Shown here one piece after another: positions 62,826 through 64,000 of a stretch of 64,000 nucleotides of DNA. Both the position numbers and the translations under genes were made by a program. Below the pieces are notes generated by a model. That model was not told the origin of the DNA. It saw only the letters and a program-made list of their open reading frames with translations, and did not search any database. The stretch's first letter is position 1; each line of letters opens with the position of its first letter. Origin of the DNA: Atopsyche davidsoni (Eukaryota; Arthropoda; Insecta; Trichoptera; Hydrobiosidae); assembly GCA_022113835.1 (NCBI GenBank), contig JAILWY010000012.1:3348001-3412000 (forward strand), given 5' to 3'.

Positions 62826-64000
62826 GATATGACGTTTCGATAAATAAAATATAGGCCATAAATATATATATGGTAAAAAAAAATTGTATACCCTTTTAAA
62901 TAATAATAAATACTTTTTAATTTTATTTGAACTGAAAAAATAAAAATTATATCATCAAATAAAATTCGTCCATAAATATAACTTATTTTGCTATAATATT
63001 AACTTAATAAATATTTTTAAATATAGCTTATCGTACTCTCACAATTTAATCTATATTTATCTGTTTAATTGTTACAATTATTAATAAAAAATATATTTTC
63101 TACAAAAAAAAAGAATTAAAAAAAAAAATACTCTGAATGTATAAAAAAATATCTTTGTGCTCCGGAACAAGACATTACATAATTTTGAATTCACCCTAAG
63201 GCTGAATAAAAAGAAATGATTTCATAAAAACTGTACCTGAAGATAAAAGAAGTTAATATGTTTATTAAAAATATATAATGTTTCCGAGATTTTGAGAAAA
63301 AAAAAGGTAGAGATCTATTATATTTAAACTTCATAACGTTTTTAATTATCTTTTTATTAGATTTAAAATGTAAAAAAACATATGCTTCAAGCCTTGCTTA
63401 CATAATGTAGACATTCGTCTTTTATTAAAAAATATAGAAAATTTTCTCGTAAAAAACGCATAGAAGTTTTAATAAGTCATTTGTTGCTACCAACTGATAG
63501 AGTGCCGATCCCTATCTTTGAAATTACAAGATAAAATCATTTTTACGGTGGATTTGGTACGAGCATAAAACATGCAAAGAAATAACGTCCCTCTGAAACT
63601 CTATTTCTCGCCTCGCGGCGGTTTAAAGCAGCGATGGCGAACCTGAAAAGTAAAAACCTTTTTTTCTTTTGAAAATAAATAATTGTCTTAATGGCATATC
63701 AATCCCCGGAATATCAAATGTTTAATAATCAATAGGATTTTTCAATTGAAATGGACATCAAAAACTTAAATGAACCAATGTATTCAATAATAGGAAAATC
63801 ATGAAATAAATAAACATCAAAAATCTAAAAATATATATAAATAAAGTTTGTATTAAATTATTTTTAAAACATAATATAATAATACATTGTATTTTTCATT
63901 GGGGGGTGAAAATTTCAAGAAGCAAGAAACTAAAAAGGTTCACAGTTTTTGTTCCAATAAAAATTATTTCAACGGACTCTGAAAAGAAAGGCATCGCATT
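62826..64000. other. AT-rich sequence, nothing seen
   Basis: Very AT-rich, with A- and T-runs. No open frame, repeat copy or RNA gene could be supported. Confidence 0.5.

Noticed and set aside
1..64000. CRISPR arrays, operons, bacterial promoters or phage genes
   Set aside because: The window has eukaryotic gene structure throughout. The repeats are dispersed or simple, and none has regular spacers.

Overview
The window is animal nuclear DNA, most likely from an insect. It is AT-rich, has long introns, carries mariner, hAT and tRNA-derived repeats, and holds one recognisable host gene on the + strand. The order of insect cannot be fixed from the sequence. No prokaryotic, viral or CRISPR signal was seen.

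Positions 18318-38875 hold the 3' part of a neural (N-)cadherin gene of the insect CadN family. Eight exons join in one consistent reading frame (4,964 nt, about 1,653 codons plus stop). They encode, in order, about seven cadherin (EC) repeats, the degenerate membrane-side cadherin block, an EGF domain, laminin G, EGF, laminin G, two further EGF-like units, one transmembrane helix and the cytoplasmic tail. The N-terminal EC repeats and the promoter lie upstream of the window. The p120-type juxtamembrane block is conserved, but the last exon keeps only scattered residues of the usual beta-catenin-binding end. This and the overall divergence point to the CadN2-like paralogue ('putative neural-cadherin 2') rather than canonical CadN, although the paralogue call is an inference.

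Positions 1-18317 are intronic or 5'-flanking sequence of the same gene. They are AT-rich, with a few GC-richer islands and repeats. Intron 18434-25896 carries an inverted-repeat retroposon, a GC-rich folded block and a tRNA-like repeat copy. Intron 26068-28806 carries a hAT-type non-autonomous element with an 8-bp target duplication and a perfect 171-bp-arm palindrome built from two tRNA-like units.

Positions 38876-64000 are the 3' UTR and downstream flank. No host protein-coding gene is supported there. The flank holds more copies of the two inverted-repeat families, a deleted mariner with both ends intact (58878-59637), a degenerate tandem repeat near 62.4-62.8 kb and several unexplained GC-richer islands.

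The most unusual material is two families of short inverted-repeat elements. One (8.5, 21.7 and 49.7 kb, with a fragment at 42.2 kb) is 225-248 bp long, flanked by 12-14 bp direct repeats, and has a stem followed by GAAAC that resembles part of a hammerhead core. The other (14.0, 22.6, 28.2 and 46.8 kb) has tRNA-like units, in two copies arranged head to head.
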